Source: Cupriavidus sp. MP-37
GTDB lineage: Bacteria; Pseudomonadota; Gammaproteobacteria; Burkholderiales; Burkholderiaceae
NCBI RefSeq assembly: GCF_020618415.1
Contig: NZ_CP085344.1
Location: 620,001 to 684,000 of the forward strand
Direction: 5' to 3'
Length of the DNA: 64,000 nucleotides
In this document: positions 9,336-18,247 of the stretch, one piece after another
Numbering within the stretch: the first letter of the stretch is position 1
How the letters are laid out: each line of letters starts with the position of its first letter
Position numbers and translations under genes: made by a program
The notes under the pieces: generated by a model
Database searches by the model: none
Told to the model about the DNA's origin: nothing
What the model saw: only the letters and a program-made list of their open reading frames with translations

Positions 9336-9336
<1 letters not shown>
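7048..9336 (-). CDS. Molybdenum hydroxylase large (Mo-cofactor) subunit, xanthine dehydrogenase family
   Basis: A 762-residue catalytic subunit of a three-component molybdenum hydroxylase that inserts water-derived oxygen into an aromatic or N-heteroaromatic ring. Domains: Ald_Xan_dh_C N-terminal (about 18-125), then the Mo-cofactor-binding domain with GGGFGAKQD, AGAFRGYG and the active-site Glu in GAKGVGED near residue 713. The AFRGYG loop replaces the cysteine-bearing loop of CO dehydrogenase, so this is not a CO dehydrogenase. Two ATGs overlap the stop of the FeS gene; I chose 9336 because GAGGAGG is four bases upstream, and only one base from the ATG at 9339. The length fits 4-hydroxybenzoyl-CoA reductase or furoyl-CoA dehydrogenase alpha chains; the substrate is unknown. 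Confidence 0.92.
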
Positions 9337-9835
<499 letters not shown>

Positions 9836-9848
<13 letters not shown>

Positions 9849-10720
9849 GATGCTCCGCGCAAGGCGGCCTCCAGGGCTTGTTCGAGGGCGCGGCGGGTCA
9901 GCACGCTGACCATCTGCCGCCGGTAGGCTTCGCTGGCGCGCACGTCGCTGATCGGACGGGCTTCGTCCATGGCGGCGTGCGCGGCCTGCAGGATCAGGGC
10001 CTCGGTCAGGCGCTGGCCGCGCAGCAGGTGCTCGGCGCGCGCCGCGCGCACGGGCGTGGGGCCGACCGCCGCCAGCACGATGCCGGCGTCGGCGCAATGG
10101 CCGCCCTGCACCGTCAGCGATACCGCTACGCCGACGGTGGCGAGTTCCATCTGCACGCGGCGCCCATGCTTGAGATAGACCTTGCCGGTGCCGGGCCGCG
10201 GCGCCGGCACGGTGATGCGGGTGACGATCTCGTCCGGCGCGATGGCGGTCTTGCCGACGCCGGTGACAAAGTCCTCGACGCGCAGTTCGCGCGAGCCGGA
10301 CATGCCGTACAGGTGCACCGAGGCGCCGTCGGCCACCAGCGGCGCAATCGAATCCGCCGACGGCGACGCCCGGCAGACATTGCCGACCACGGTGGCGCGA
10401 TGGCGCACCTGGATCGAGGCGAAGTCGGTCACCGCCTTGGCCAGGCCGGCGTAGTGGCGCTGCACGAAGCTGGAGGTCTCGACCGCGCGCGTGGTCACCA
10501 GTGCGCCGATGCGCAGGCCGTTGACCGGATCGAACGTCAGCACGTCCATGCCCGGGATCTTCTTGATGTTGATGACCTGCTCGGGCTTGCGCACGGACTC
10601 CTTGATCTGCACCAGCAGATCGGTGCCGCCGGCGAGCACGCTGGCCTTGCCGCCGCACCGGTGCAGCATGGCCGAGGCTTCCGCCAGCGTCGCCGGTTCG
10701 AAATACTCAAACGCTCTCAT
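9836..10720 (-). CDS. Molybdenum hydroxylase medium (FAD) subunit
   Basis: A 294-residue subunit of the CoxM/XDH-B type. It binds FAD through VLAGGTDLL near residues 28-36 and the TVVGNVCRASPSAD loop near 110, and has the CO_deh_flav_C domain at the end. It lacks the insertion that carries a [4Fe-4S] cluster in HcrB of 4-hydroxybenzoyl-CoA reductase, so that enzyme is unlikely. ATG 10720 follows a strong AGGAGGAG site and is the first gene of the operon FAD-FeS-Mo-UbiX, all with overlapping ends. The LysR gene is divergent and the shared upstream region holds a candidate operator at 10837. Confidence 0.93.
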
Positions 10721-10836
10721 TGCTCCTCCTGGTCTGTGCCGTCGGCGGCGGCTGCCGGTGCTGTTGCCGGCCTGTGGGGCGCGCGCCGTTGAATTCATCA
10801 TGGGCGCAGGGCCTTCATCGGTAAAGGCCTGCAAAC

Positions 10837-10866
10837 GGATTAATTGATCGTGTTACCCTCTGAATC
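10837..10866. promoter_or_regulatory. Candidate LysR operator, site 2
   Basis: A 30-base element, GGATT-N19-TGAATC with central AATTGATCGTGT, located between the divergent Mo-hydroxylase operon and the LysR gene. It shares 22 of 30 positions and identical spacing with the element at 13462-13491 upstream of the second NCS2 permease. The position, 63-92 bases before the regulator's GTG, is typical of LysR-family autoregulatory sites. Confidence 0.55.
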
Positions 10867-10928
10867 AGACGCGCCAGCCAGACCACGGCAACAGCAAGCG
10901 CGCATCCGCATCTCCGGAGGTAGACCAC

Positions 10929-11852
10929 GTGCCCAACCTGAGCAACATGAACGTGTCGCTGCGCCAGTTGCGCGCGTTCATCGCCGTGGCGCAGGAGCGC
11001 CACTTCACCCGCGCGGCCGAAAAGCTGGACCTGTCGCAGTCGTCGGTCAGCGCGCTGATCCATGAGCTGGAAGCCAACCTCGGCCTGAAACTGTTCGACC
11101 GCCACACGCGCCAGCTGCACATCACCCAGGCCGGTGCCGAGCTGCTGCCGCTGGTGAAGAAGGCGGTCGCCGATATCGACAGCGTGATCGAGAACTCCAG
11201 CGAACTGCGCACGCTCGGGCGCGGGCGCGTGTCGATCGCGGCGTCGTCGATCCAGGCGGCGTTGATGCTGCCGCGCGTGATGCGCGAGTTCTGCGTCAGC
11301 CATCCGGGCGTGAAGGTGGAGCTGCACGATGTGTCCGAGCACGAAGTGACCAAGATGGTCAGCTCGGGCGAGGTCGACTTCGGCATCGGCACCATCCCCG
11401 AGGGCCAGCCCGACCTGAGCGCGCACCGGCTGATGGACGATGCCTTCGTCATCGTGATGCCCGCGCACCATCCATTGCGCCGGCGCAAGACGCTGCGCTG
11501 GGAGGACGTGGCGGGCCTGCCGGTGATCGGGCCGCACAAGGGCAACCCGATCCGCGACTGCCTGGACACCGCGCTGGCCGCGCGCGGCATCACGCTGCAG
11601 CGGGTGCACGAGGTGTTCCTGCCGCTGACCATGGTCGGCATGGTCGACGCCGGCCTGGGCATCGCCGTGATGAGCGCGGCGGTCACGCGGCTGACCACCG
11701 CGCTCGGGCTGGCGACGGTGATGCCGACCGATCCGGTGATCCACCGCGAGATCTCGCTGCTGGTGCACGCGGACCGGTCGCTGTCGCCGCCGGCCCAGGC
11801 CTTCCGCGATTTGCTGATGCGCTATCGCGCCAGGCTGGCCGAATCCGCCTGA
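10929..11852 (+). CDS. LysR-family regulator of the Mo-hydroxylase/decarboxylase region
   Basis: A 307-residue LysR-type regulator: winged helix-turn-helix at about 8-67 (LRQLRAFIAVAQERHFTRAAEKLDLSQSSVSALIHELE in outline) and a periplasmic-binding-like effector domain from about 98. The start is GTG 10929 with GGAGG at 10916-10920. It is divergent from the Mo-hydroxylase operon and convergent with the permease gene; matching 30-bp sites upstream of both suggest that it controls both. Its effector is presumably the substrate or an intermediate of the pathway. Confidence 0.92.
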   Translation: MPNLSNMNVSLRQLRAFIAVAQERHFTRAAEKLDLSQSSVSALIHELEANLGLKLFDRHTRQLHITQAGAELLPLVKKAVADIDSVIENSSELRTLGRGRVSIAASSIQAALMLPRVMREFCVSHPGVKVELHDVSEHEVTKMVSSGEVDFGIGTIPEGQPDLSAHRLMDDAFVIVMPAHHPLRRRKTLRWEDVAGLPVIGPHKGNPIRDCLDTALAARGITLQRVHEVFLPLTMVGMVDAGLGIAVMSAAVTRLTTALGLATVMPTDPVIHREISLLVHADRSLSPPAQAFRDLLMRYRARLAESA

Positions 11853-11897
11853 CCGCGGTTGGCTGCGTCTGACCGTGGCTGACTTCGGCCGGCTACG

Positions 11898-13289
11898 TCA
11901 TGCCGGTTCCTTGGCCAGGCCGTGGGGCTGGGGGGCCGGCGAACGCGCGTTGAACAGCAGGTTCAGCAGCACCGCGGTCAGCGTGCCGAGCAGGATGCCG
12001 TTCTGGCAGAACTTGGCCAGCAGCTCCGGCATCTGCGCGAAGAACTTGTCGGACACCAGCGGGATCATGCCCAGCGCCACGCTGACGGCGACGATGTAGG
12101 CGTTCTTCTTGTTCTCGACAAAGTCCACATGGCCGAGGATGCGCACGCCGGTGGCCGCGACCATGCCGAACATCACCAGCGCCGCGCCGCCCAGCACGTA
12201 CTGCGGGATCGAGGCCGCGAAGAAGGCCAGCTTGGGCAGGCAGCCCAGCACGATCAGGATGCCGCCGGCGGTGGCGCAGACCCAGCGGCTGCGCACGCCG
12301 GTGACCTGCACCAGTCCCACGTTCTGCGCGTACGAGGTGTAGGTGAAGGTATTGAACACCGCGCCCACCAGCGCGCCGACGCCGTCCGCACGCAGGCCGC
12401 GCGCGAGGTCTTCGGGGCCGACGGGGCGGTCGACGATTTCGCCCAGCGCCAGGAACTGGCCCACGCCCTCGATCATGATCACGATCATCACCACGCACAG
12501 CGTGACCGCGGTCATGGCGTCGAAGGTGGGCCAGCCGAAGTGGAAGGGCGTGATGAACTCGACCCAGTGCGCGCTGTGCAGGCCGTCGAAGTTGACCTTG
12601 CCCAGCGCCAGTGCGATCACGAAGCCCACCCCAATCCCGATCAGCACCGCCACGTTGCACAGGAAGCCGCGCGCAAAGGCGACCAGCGCCAGCACCGTGC
12701 ACAGCACCGCGGTGGCGATGGCGATGTTCACCGGCAGGCCGAAATTGGGGTTGGGCACCGGGCCGGCCGCGGTGTTGAGGGTGGGGTTGCCGCCCGCGGC
12801 CCAGTTGATCCCGACCCGCATCAGCGAGACCCCGATCACCAGCACCACGGTGCCGGTCACCACCGGCGGGAACCAGCGCACCATCTTGCCGACATAAGGC
12901 GCGGCAAAGTAGGTGAAGATGCCCGCCACCATCACCGCGCCGAACACCGCTGGCAGCCCCAGCGACGGATTGGAGCCGGTGGCGATAATCGGCGCGATCG
13001 CGGTAAAGGTGACGCCCATCATCACCGGCAGCCGGATGCCGACCTTCCAGATGCCGATGCTCTGGATCATCGTCACCAGGCCGCAGCAGAACAGGTCGGC
13101 GGCGATCAGGAAAGCCACCTGGTCCTTGGGCAGCTTGAGCGCGCCGCCGATGATCATCGGCACGGCAATGGCGCCGGCGTACATCACCAGCACATGCTGC
13201 AGGCCCAGGGCGAGCAGGCGGGGCGGGGGCAGGACCTCGTCGACGGGATGCACTGGGGCATGCCCTTGCGTAGGCAGGGTGGGGTTCAT
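11898..13289 (-). CDS. NCS2-family permease, xanthine/urate-like
   Basis: A 463-residue proton symporter of the nucleobase-ascorbate family. The TM8 glutamate is E274 (MIEGVGQF) and the family signature reads Q322-N-V-G, as in xanthine and uric acid carriers, unlike the ENVG of the paralogue at 2388. ATG 13289 follows AAGGAG. The gene follows the decarboxylase gene on the same strand with a 236-base gap that holds its own candidate operator, so it may be transcribed independently. Its placement between the LysR gene and the UbiD gene makes it the best candidate importer of the pathway substrate, which would then be a bicyclic or purine-like anion; this is inference. Confidence 0.9.
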   Translation of the reverse strand: MNPTLPTQGHAPVHPVDEVLPPPRLLALGLQHVLVMYAGAIAVPMIIGGALKLPKDQVAFLIAADLFCCGLVTMIQSIGIWKVGIRLPVMMGVTFTAIAPIIATGSNPSLGLPAVFGAVMVAGIFTYFAAPYVGKMVRWFPPVVTGTVVLVIGVSLMRVGINWAAGGNPTLNTAAGPVPNPNFGLPVNIAIATAVLCTVLALVAFARGFLCNVAVLIGIGVGFVIALALGKVNFDGLHSAHWVEFITPFHFGWPTFDAMTAVTLCVVMIVIMIEGVGQFLALGEIVDRPVGPEDLARGLRADGVGALVGAVFNTFTYTSYAQNVGLVQVTGVRSRWVCATAGGILIVLGCLPKLAFFAASIPQYVLGGAALVMFGMVAATGVRILGHVDFVENKKNAYIVAVSVALGMIPLVSDKFFAQMPELLAKFCQNGILLGTLTAVLLNLLFNARSPAPQPHGLAKEPA

Positions 13290-13456
13290 GCTGTCTCCTT
13301 TGGTCGGTATCACGCCGGTTGCGCATTGCGCTAACGTGTCGCCAAGGTCGCCGGCGTTTCCTCTGCGGGATGGTCGTGCCATCCTCTCGTGCGAAGCCCG
13401 CGCCAGTCCTGTCTGTCAGTCCAGCATGACAGCGGCGCAGGGAAGGTACAACGTTC

Positions 13457-13497
13457 ACGGCGGATTTATCGATCGGGTGAAACGATGAATCCGCCGT
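13457..13497. promoter_or_regulatory. 15-bp inverted repeat and candidate LysR operator, site 1
   Basis: Arms ACGGCGGATTTATCG (13457-13471) and CGATGAATCCGCCGT (13483-13497) are reverse complements with one mismatch, separated by 11 bases. The inner 13462-13491 part matches the site at 10837-10866. It lies about 175-200 bases upstream of the permease start and just after the UbiD stop. No T-run follows on the minus strand, so a regulator site is more likely than a terminator for the UbiD gene. Confidence 0.55.
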
Positions 13498-13525
13498 TTT
13501 CAGCGGGTTATCCCTGAGCCTCGCC

Positions 13526-14968
13526 TCACGGCATGTGGGATGGCCCACGCTCCAGCCGTGCCAGCAACGCGGCCGCGCGCGCCATCGCGGCAGGATCGAT
13601 GCGTGCGCGGATGCCATCGAAATTCGGCCCGCGCGTCGCATCCAGTCCCATGCGTGACGTGGTGCCGACACCGGATGCCGACGGATCGAGCGCGCTGCCG
13701 GGCAGGCCGTCCACCACCACCACATCCAGGTGCGGCTGCAGGTGCGTGGCCATGGCCCACAGCACTTCCTCGTCGCGCGTGATGTCGACATCCTCGTCCA
13801 CCGCCACCACCGTTTTCAGGTAGGGGTCCCAGCCGAGCAGGCCCAGCATCACCTGGCGCGCCTCGCCCGGGCGGCTCTGGCGCAGCGCCACGTAGGCGTG
13901 GAAATGCGTGCCGGAGCTGGGGTAGTGCACCGCGGTGACGCCCGGGAAGCGCTCCCTCAGCTTCTCGACCATCTCGGATTCGCGCGGGATGCGGCCCAGG
14001 TTCAGGTGCTCGGCCGAGTTGCCGCCGACCACGTCGACCAGCCACGCGTCCGTGCGCCGCATCACGCTCTGCACCCGCAGCAGGTTATTGGTCGAGCGGT
14101 CCGACGAGTAGCCGGTGAACTCGCCGAACGGGCCTTCGTCGACGCGCGCCTCGGCATCGATCACGCCTTCGAGCACGATCTCGGCATGCGCCGGCACCAG
14201 GATGCCGTGGCGCGGCGTGCGTACCACTTCCAGCGGCGCGCCGAACAGGCCGCCTGCGACATGGCGCTCGTCCACGCCGAACGGCAGCCGCGCCGCGCCG
14301 GCCAGCATGAACAGCGGATGCGCGCCGATCACCATCGCCACCGGCAGCGGCCGGCCCAGTTCTGCGGCGCGCTGCTGCATGCGCCACAGGTGGCCGCGCG
14401 AATGCAGGCTGGTGGCGATCTCGGTGGGCGAATGCAGCATCGAGCGGTGGTAGCTGGCGTTGCCGATGCCGCTGTCGGGGTCTTCCGCGATCAGGATCGC
14501 GTTGGTGATGTAGGGGCCGCGGTCGGTGGCGAAATGCTTGATCGCCGGGAGCGTGCACAGGTCGATGTGTTGCGTCTCGACCTGGCCGGTGACGGCGCCG
14601 CTGTCCAGCACGCGCGGTGCCACCATGCGGCGGCTGCGGGCCTGGTACTCGGCATGGATGCCGGCGGGCGGCACGCCGCCGAGCATGCGCCCGACGCGCT
14701 CGCGCGAGGCAAAGAGATTGGTGGCCAGCGCTGTGCCCAGCCCTTCGACGTGGTCGAACAGCAAGGCCGGATGGCGGCCTTGCGCCGCCAGCGCCCACAC
14801 CAGCGCGGTCGGGTCCTGGTCGGCGCCGACCGGCTCGCGGACATGCAGCACGTCTTCGGGAAAGGCCTCGCGGTAGGCCGCCAGGAACTGGTGGAAATCC
14901 TGCGAGGTATCGTGGAAAGGCTGGTGCGCCGCTGCCGTCGAGGCGAAGGGCGCTGAAGGCGAGTTCAT
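13526..14968 (-). CDS. UbiD-family prFMN-dependent (hetero)aryl decarboxylase
   Basis: A 480-residue decarboxylase that removes or adds CO2 on an aromatic, heteroaromatic or acrylic acid using prenylated FMN. The catalytic triad of the family is visible as R175 (ASYHRSM), E278 and E283 (DEGPFGEFTGY), and cofactor/metal ligands are N170, H193 and probably E234. The conserved VDEDVDITRDEEVLWA segment is near residue 420. ATG 14968 has an AGGAG site. It sits 102 bases after the first amidohydrolase gene. Substrate specificity cannot be read; 2,5-furandicarboxylate, pyrrole-2-carboxylate and hydroxybenzoate decarboxylases are relatives. Confidence 0.92.
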   Translation of the reverse strand: MNSPSAPFASTAAAHQPFHDTSQDFHQFLAAYREAFPEDVLHVREPVGADQDPTALVWALAAQGRHPALLFDHVEGLGTALATNLFASRERVGRMLGGVPPAGIHAEYQARSRRMVAPRVLDSGAVTGQVETQHIDLCTLPAIKHFATDRGPYITNAILIAEDPDSGIGNASYHRSMLHSPTEIATSLHSRGHLWRMQQRAAELGRPLPVAMVIGAHPLFMLAGAARLPFGVDERHVAGGLFGAPLEVVRTPRHGILVPAHAEIVLEGVIDAEARVDEGPFGEFTGYSSDRSTNNLLRVQSVMRRTDAWLVDVVGGNSAEHLNLGRIPRESEMVEKLRERFPGVTAVHYPSSGTHFHAYVALRQSRPGEARQVMLGLLGWDPYLKTVVAVDEDVDITRDEEVLWAMATHLQPHLDVVVVDGLPGSALDPSASGVGTTSRMGLDATRGPNFDGIRARIDPAAMARAAALLARLERGPSHMP

Positions 14969-15070
14969 GATCGGCTCCTGTGGTCAGGGTTGGCCAGGGC
15001 GAAGGCTGCCCCGGCGGCCGCGCCTGCGCGCGGGCCGCCGTGCCGTGCCTGCCTGCCGAACTGCTACCGG

Positions 15071-15985
15071 CTAGCGCGTGCTGGCGTAGGTATCCTTCAG
15101 CCGCGCCAGCGCTTCTTCCTGTGTCCTGGGCGGCGCCGTGGTCTCGATGCCGACCAGCCGGGCGATGTTGTTGCCCATGTAGTCCTCGAGCCCGTCCTCG
15201 TCCAGGTCCATGCCCTGCGGCGCGGGGCCGCACAGCATTTCCAGCTCGCGCAGCCACATGCCGGGCTCGTTGGGCGGCGTGTCGGTGCCGAACACGATCT
15301 TGTCGCGCGGCAGCTGGCGCGCGAACTCGACGATGCGCGACTGGAAGCACCAGCCCGATTCGCAGTACACGTTGGGCGTGTCCATCGCCATCCAGAACGC
15401 CTCGAACGAGTAGTTGCCGCCGGTCTGGATGCCGAAATGCCCGATGATGAAATTGACCATCGGGAATTCGCGGATGATCGGGTAGAACATCGTCGGGATG
15501 GTGTACGGGCCGTCGCCGGTGTGGATCAGCACCACCACGTTGTACTTGGCGCAGACCTTCATCGCCGGGCGCAGCCAGTCGAGCGCGCGGTCGGGCCGGT
15601 AGCCGTGCATGTTGGCATGCAGCTTCAGCATCTTGAAGCCGTACTCCTTGACGTGGAATTCCAGCTCCAGCGCGCCTTCTTCCGGGCCCCAGCGCGGGTT
15701 GAAGGTGAAGTTGCCGATAAAGCGGTCAGGGTACTTCTGGCACAGCTCGGCGATATACGCCATGTAGTCGCGGATGCCTTCGCGGCCGCGGCGGTTGCCG
15801 TCGCGGTAGCCGGTGTTGCCCGGTGGCGGCTGGATAAAGCCCATGTCGATGCGGCGCGGCTTGCCGTTGATCATGTAGGGGCCGTCCATCATCTTGAGCA
15901 TGCGCTCGCCGTTGAAGGGCTCGCCGGTGTGGCGCCAGGCTTCGTCGACCAGGTTGGTCGGGTGCAGGTGGGTGTCGATAATCAT
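15071..15985 (-). CDS. Amidohydrolase_2 (ACMSD-like) enzyme with intact metal site
   Basis: A 304-residue TIM-barrel protein of the ACMSD/gamma-resorcylate decarboxylase group, which performs metal-dependent non-oxidative decarboxylation or hydrolysis of aromatic and heteroaromatic acids. All ligands are visible: HxH as H6 and H8 (DTHLHP), H155 (LIHTGDGPY), H183 (IGHFG) and D235 (FGTDTPP). It is 44 bases downstream of its paralogue at 16030 and leads into the UbiD gene, so they form one operon. Isoorotate decarboxylase and 5-carboxyvanillate decarboxylase belong to the same group, so the reaction could be a decarboxylation; ring hydrolysis is the alternative. Confidence 0.88.
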   Translation of the reverse strand: MIIDTHLHPTNLVDEAWRHTGEPFNGERMLKMMDGPYMINGKPRRIDMGFIQPPPGNTGYRDGNRRGREGIRDYMAYIAELCQKYPDRFIGNFTFNPRWGPEEGALELEFHVKEYGFKMLKLHANMHGYRPDRALDWLRPAMKVCAKYNVVVLIHTGDGPYTIPTMFYPIIREFPMVNFIIGHFGIQTGGNYSFEAFWMAMDTPNVYCESGWCFQSRIVEFARQLPRDKIVFGTDTPPNEPGMWLRELEMLCGPAPQGMDLDEDGLEDYMGNNIARLVGIETTAPPRTQEEALARLKDTYASTR

Positions 15986-16029
15986 GTCGGGTGCTCCGGA
16001 GTCCGTTGTCGTTGGCGCGGGTGCGGGGC

Positions 16030-16932
16030 TTAGGCGGCCAGGCGCGCTTTCGCTTCTTCCAGCGTGCGCGGCACCGGCGTCGGCTCCAGGCCGATCATCC
16101 GGGCGACGTTGTTGCCGAGGTAGTCCTCGAGCGTGTCTTCATCCAGGTTCAGGCCCTGGGGCGGCTCGAAGCACAGCACTTCCAGCAGGCGCAGCCACAT
16201 GCCGGGCTCGTTGGGCGGGGTGTCGGAACCGAACAGGATCTTGTGCTTGGGCAGCACCTTGGCGAACTCGACGATGCGCGACTGCAGGCACCAGCCCGAT
16301 TCGCAGTAGACGTTGGGCATGTCCATCGCCATCTGGAACGGCTCGAAGCAGTAGACGCCGCCGGTCTGCACGCCGAAGTGGGCCATGATGAAGTTCACGG
16401 TCGGGAACTCCTTCATCATCGGCACCCATTCGGTCGGGATGCTGTAGGGACCGTCCCCGGTATGCAGCTTGACCAGCACGCCCAGCTCGGCGCATTTCTG
16501 CAGCGCCGGGCGCAGCCAGTCGAGCGCGCGGTCCGGGCGGTAGGCGTGCATGTTGGCCTGGAACTGGACCATCTTGAAGCCCAGCTTCTTCACGTAGTGC
16601 TCGATCGCGTTGACGCCGTTCTGCACGCCGCAGCGCGGGTTGTAGACGAAGCAGCCGATAAAGCGGTCGGGGTACTTCTTCACCATCTCGACCGTGTACG
16701 CCATGTACGCGTCGATCGATTCGCTGCCCGACTTCACGCCATCGGTGTAGGTGTAGATGGTGTTGCCTTGCGGCGGCTGGATAAAGGCCTTGTCGATGCG
16801 GCGCGGCTTGCCGTTGATGGTGAATGGGCCGTCCATCATCTGGATCAGGCGCTCGCCGGTGAACGGGTCGCCATCGTGGCGCCAGGCCAGGTCCACCAGG
16901 TTCGTCGGATAACAGCTGGTGTCGATGATCAT
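16030..16932 (-). CDS. Amidohydrolase_2 paralogue that lacks the HxH metal motif
   Basis: A 300-residue paralogue, highly similar to the product at 15071 along its whole length (shared TNLVD, NGKPRRID, YRPDRALDWLRPA, HTGDGPY, FGxDTPPNEPGMW). The N-terminal DTHLHP is replaced by DTSCYP, so both histidines of HxH are gone, while H157, H185 and D237 remain. Codons read unambiguously on the minus strand. It may bind metal differently, act on another substrate, or form a non-catalytic half of a heteromer with the neighbour. ATG 16932 follows AGGGG; it is the first gene of the operon leading to UbiD. Confidence 0.85.
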   Translation of the reverse strand: MIIDTSCYPTNLVDLAWRHDGDPFTGERLIQMMDGPFTINGKPRRIDKAFIQPPQGNTIYTYTDGVKSGSESIDAYMAYTVEMVKKYPDRFIGCFVYNPRCGVQNGVNAIEHYVKKLGFKMVQFQANMHAYRPDRALDWLRPALQKCAELGVLVKLHTGDGPYSIPTEWVPMMKEFPTVNFIMAHFGVQTGGVYCFEPFQMAMDMPNVYCESGWCLQSRIVEFAKVLPKHKILFGSDTPPNEPGMWLRLLEVLCFEPPQGLNLDEDTLEDYLGNNVARMIGLEPTPVPRTLEEAKARLAA

Positions 16933-17347
16933 GGGAGATCCCCTAACAATGACTAGGTTGGACACGCATGCGGCGGGCGCGCGCGAACGACGCCGCGGGG
17001 CCGGCCTTGCATGCTGCGATCGGGAGTCTTTGTCAGGGGAGCGTCTGGACCACTGCGCCACCGACGAAACACTCCGTCAGTGAGCAATCTCCAGTTGAAC
17101 GTCGCGGCATTGCGCCGCTGCTGTCCAATCGACCGCTTCTACCCACGCGCTCTTTATACATAGCGCTTCGGCACGGGTCAAGCGCATCATGTGTTGCGCC
17201 GCACGAACAGTGGGGCCGGCCTGCATTCCAAAGCACGGTGCGAATCCGCTACATTGCGCAGACCGTGCCGGCAGGCCCTGCCGCGCGGGGCATCGACAAT
17301 ACGGGCCGCTTGCTTGGAACGGGGTTCATCACAGGGAAGGGGAAAAC
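16933..17347. other. Intergenic region between divergent operons
   Basis: About 415 bases between the divergent amidohydrolase operon and the GH114-like gene. It should contain both promoters. I see no repeat copy, no convincing small gene, and no match to the 30-bp LysR candidate element apart from an isolated GCGATCGGG near 17018, which I do not regard as significant. Confidence 0.6.
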
Positions 17348-18247
17348 ATGCACGGCAACGATCCGATGAAGGCGAGGGCCATGCTGTCCGTAGCGCTGGT
17401 TGCGCTGGTTGCGCTGACCACGCTGGGCGGCTGCGGCGGCGATGGCGGACAGACCGGGATGGTGTCACCGACGGCCGCTTCCGCGACGCGGTACATCAAC
17501 GAAACTACCACCAGTGCCACCACCCGCTGGGCCCCGGCGCTCACCGACACCTGGCAGATTCAGCTGACCGGCAGGCTCAACACCAGCTATGCCGTGACCG
17601 CCTATGACTTCGACCTGTTCGATACGCCGCAGGCCACCATCGATGCGCTCAAGGCGCAGGGCCGGCGCGTGATCTGCTACTTCTCGGCGGGCAGTTCCGA
17701 GGACTGGCGTCCCGACTTCAACCAGTTCACCGAGGCCGACCAGGGCGCCGCGCTGTCGGGCTGGGCCGGTGAGCGCTGGCTGGATACGCGCTCGGCCAAC
17801 GTGCGCCGCATCATGCAGGCGCGCATGGACCTGGCGGTCAGCAAGGGCTGCGATGCGGTCGATCCCGACAATGTCGATGGCTATACCAACAGCAGCGGCC
17901 TGCCGTTGACGGCCGAGACCCAGCTCGACTACAACCGCTTCCTGGCCGCCGAGGCGCATGCGCGCGGGCTGGCAGTCGGTTTGAAGAACGATGTGGCGCA
18001 GGTGGCCGAGCTGGCGGCCAGCTTTGACTTCGCCATCAATGAACAGTGCTTCCAGTACCGCGAGTGCGGCGCCTATACCGCGTTCACGGGGCAGGGCAAG
18101 CCGGTGTTCCAGATCGAATACGCCACCAAGTACCGCGACGCCGCCACGCGCGCCGGACTGTGCGCCAAGGCGCAGGCAGCCAACCTGCGCACCCTGGTGC
18201 TGCCGAGGACGCTGAACGGGTCGTTCCGCTACGCCTGCGACGCCTGA
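17348..18247 (+). CDS. Lipoprotein of the GH114 / endo-alpha-1,4-polygalactosaminidase-like family
   Basis: A 299-residue predicted lipoprotein: signal sequence with lipobox LGGC (Cys near residue 29), then a single TIM-barrel domain. Segments WQIQLTG, YDFDLFDT, VICYFSAGSSEDWRPD, KGCDAVDPDNVDGY and AVGLKND are characteristic of the DUF297/TM1410 group to which alpha-1,4-polygalactosaminidases (GH114) belong. The likely role is cleavage of a galactosamine-containing exopolysaccharide at the cell surface. ATG 17348 follows GAAGGGGAAAAC. The gene ends inside the convergent metallopeptidase gene (19-base overlap). Confidence 0.8.
   Translation: MHGNDPMKARAMLSVALVALVALTTLGGCGGDGGQTGMVSPTAASATRYINETTTSATTRWAPALTDTWQIQLTGRLNTSYAVTAYDFDLFDTPQATIDALKAQGRRVICYFSAGSSEDWRPDFNQFTEADQGAALSGWAGERWLDTRSANVRRIMQARMDLAVSKGCDAVDPDNVDGYTNSSGLPLTAETQLDYNRFLAAEAHARGLAVGLKNDVAQVAELAASFDFAINEQCFQYRECGAYTAFTGQGKPVFQIEYATKYRDAATRAGLCAKAQAANLRTLVLPRTLNGSFRYACDA

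Noticed and set aside
17010-17030. GCGATCGGG near 17018 as a third LysR site before the amidohydrolase operon
   Set aside because: Only the short central core matches; the outer GGATT and TGAATC parts and spacing are missing.
16968-17369. Short plus-strand open frame in the intergenic region before the GH114-like gene
   Set aside because: No ribosome site, no recognisable features, and it runs into the true start of the next gene in another frame.
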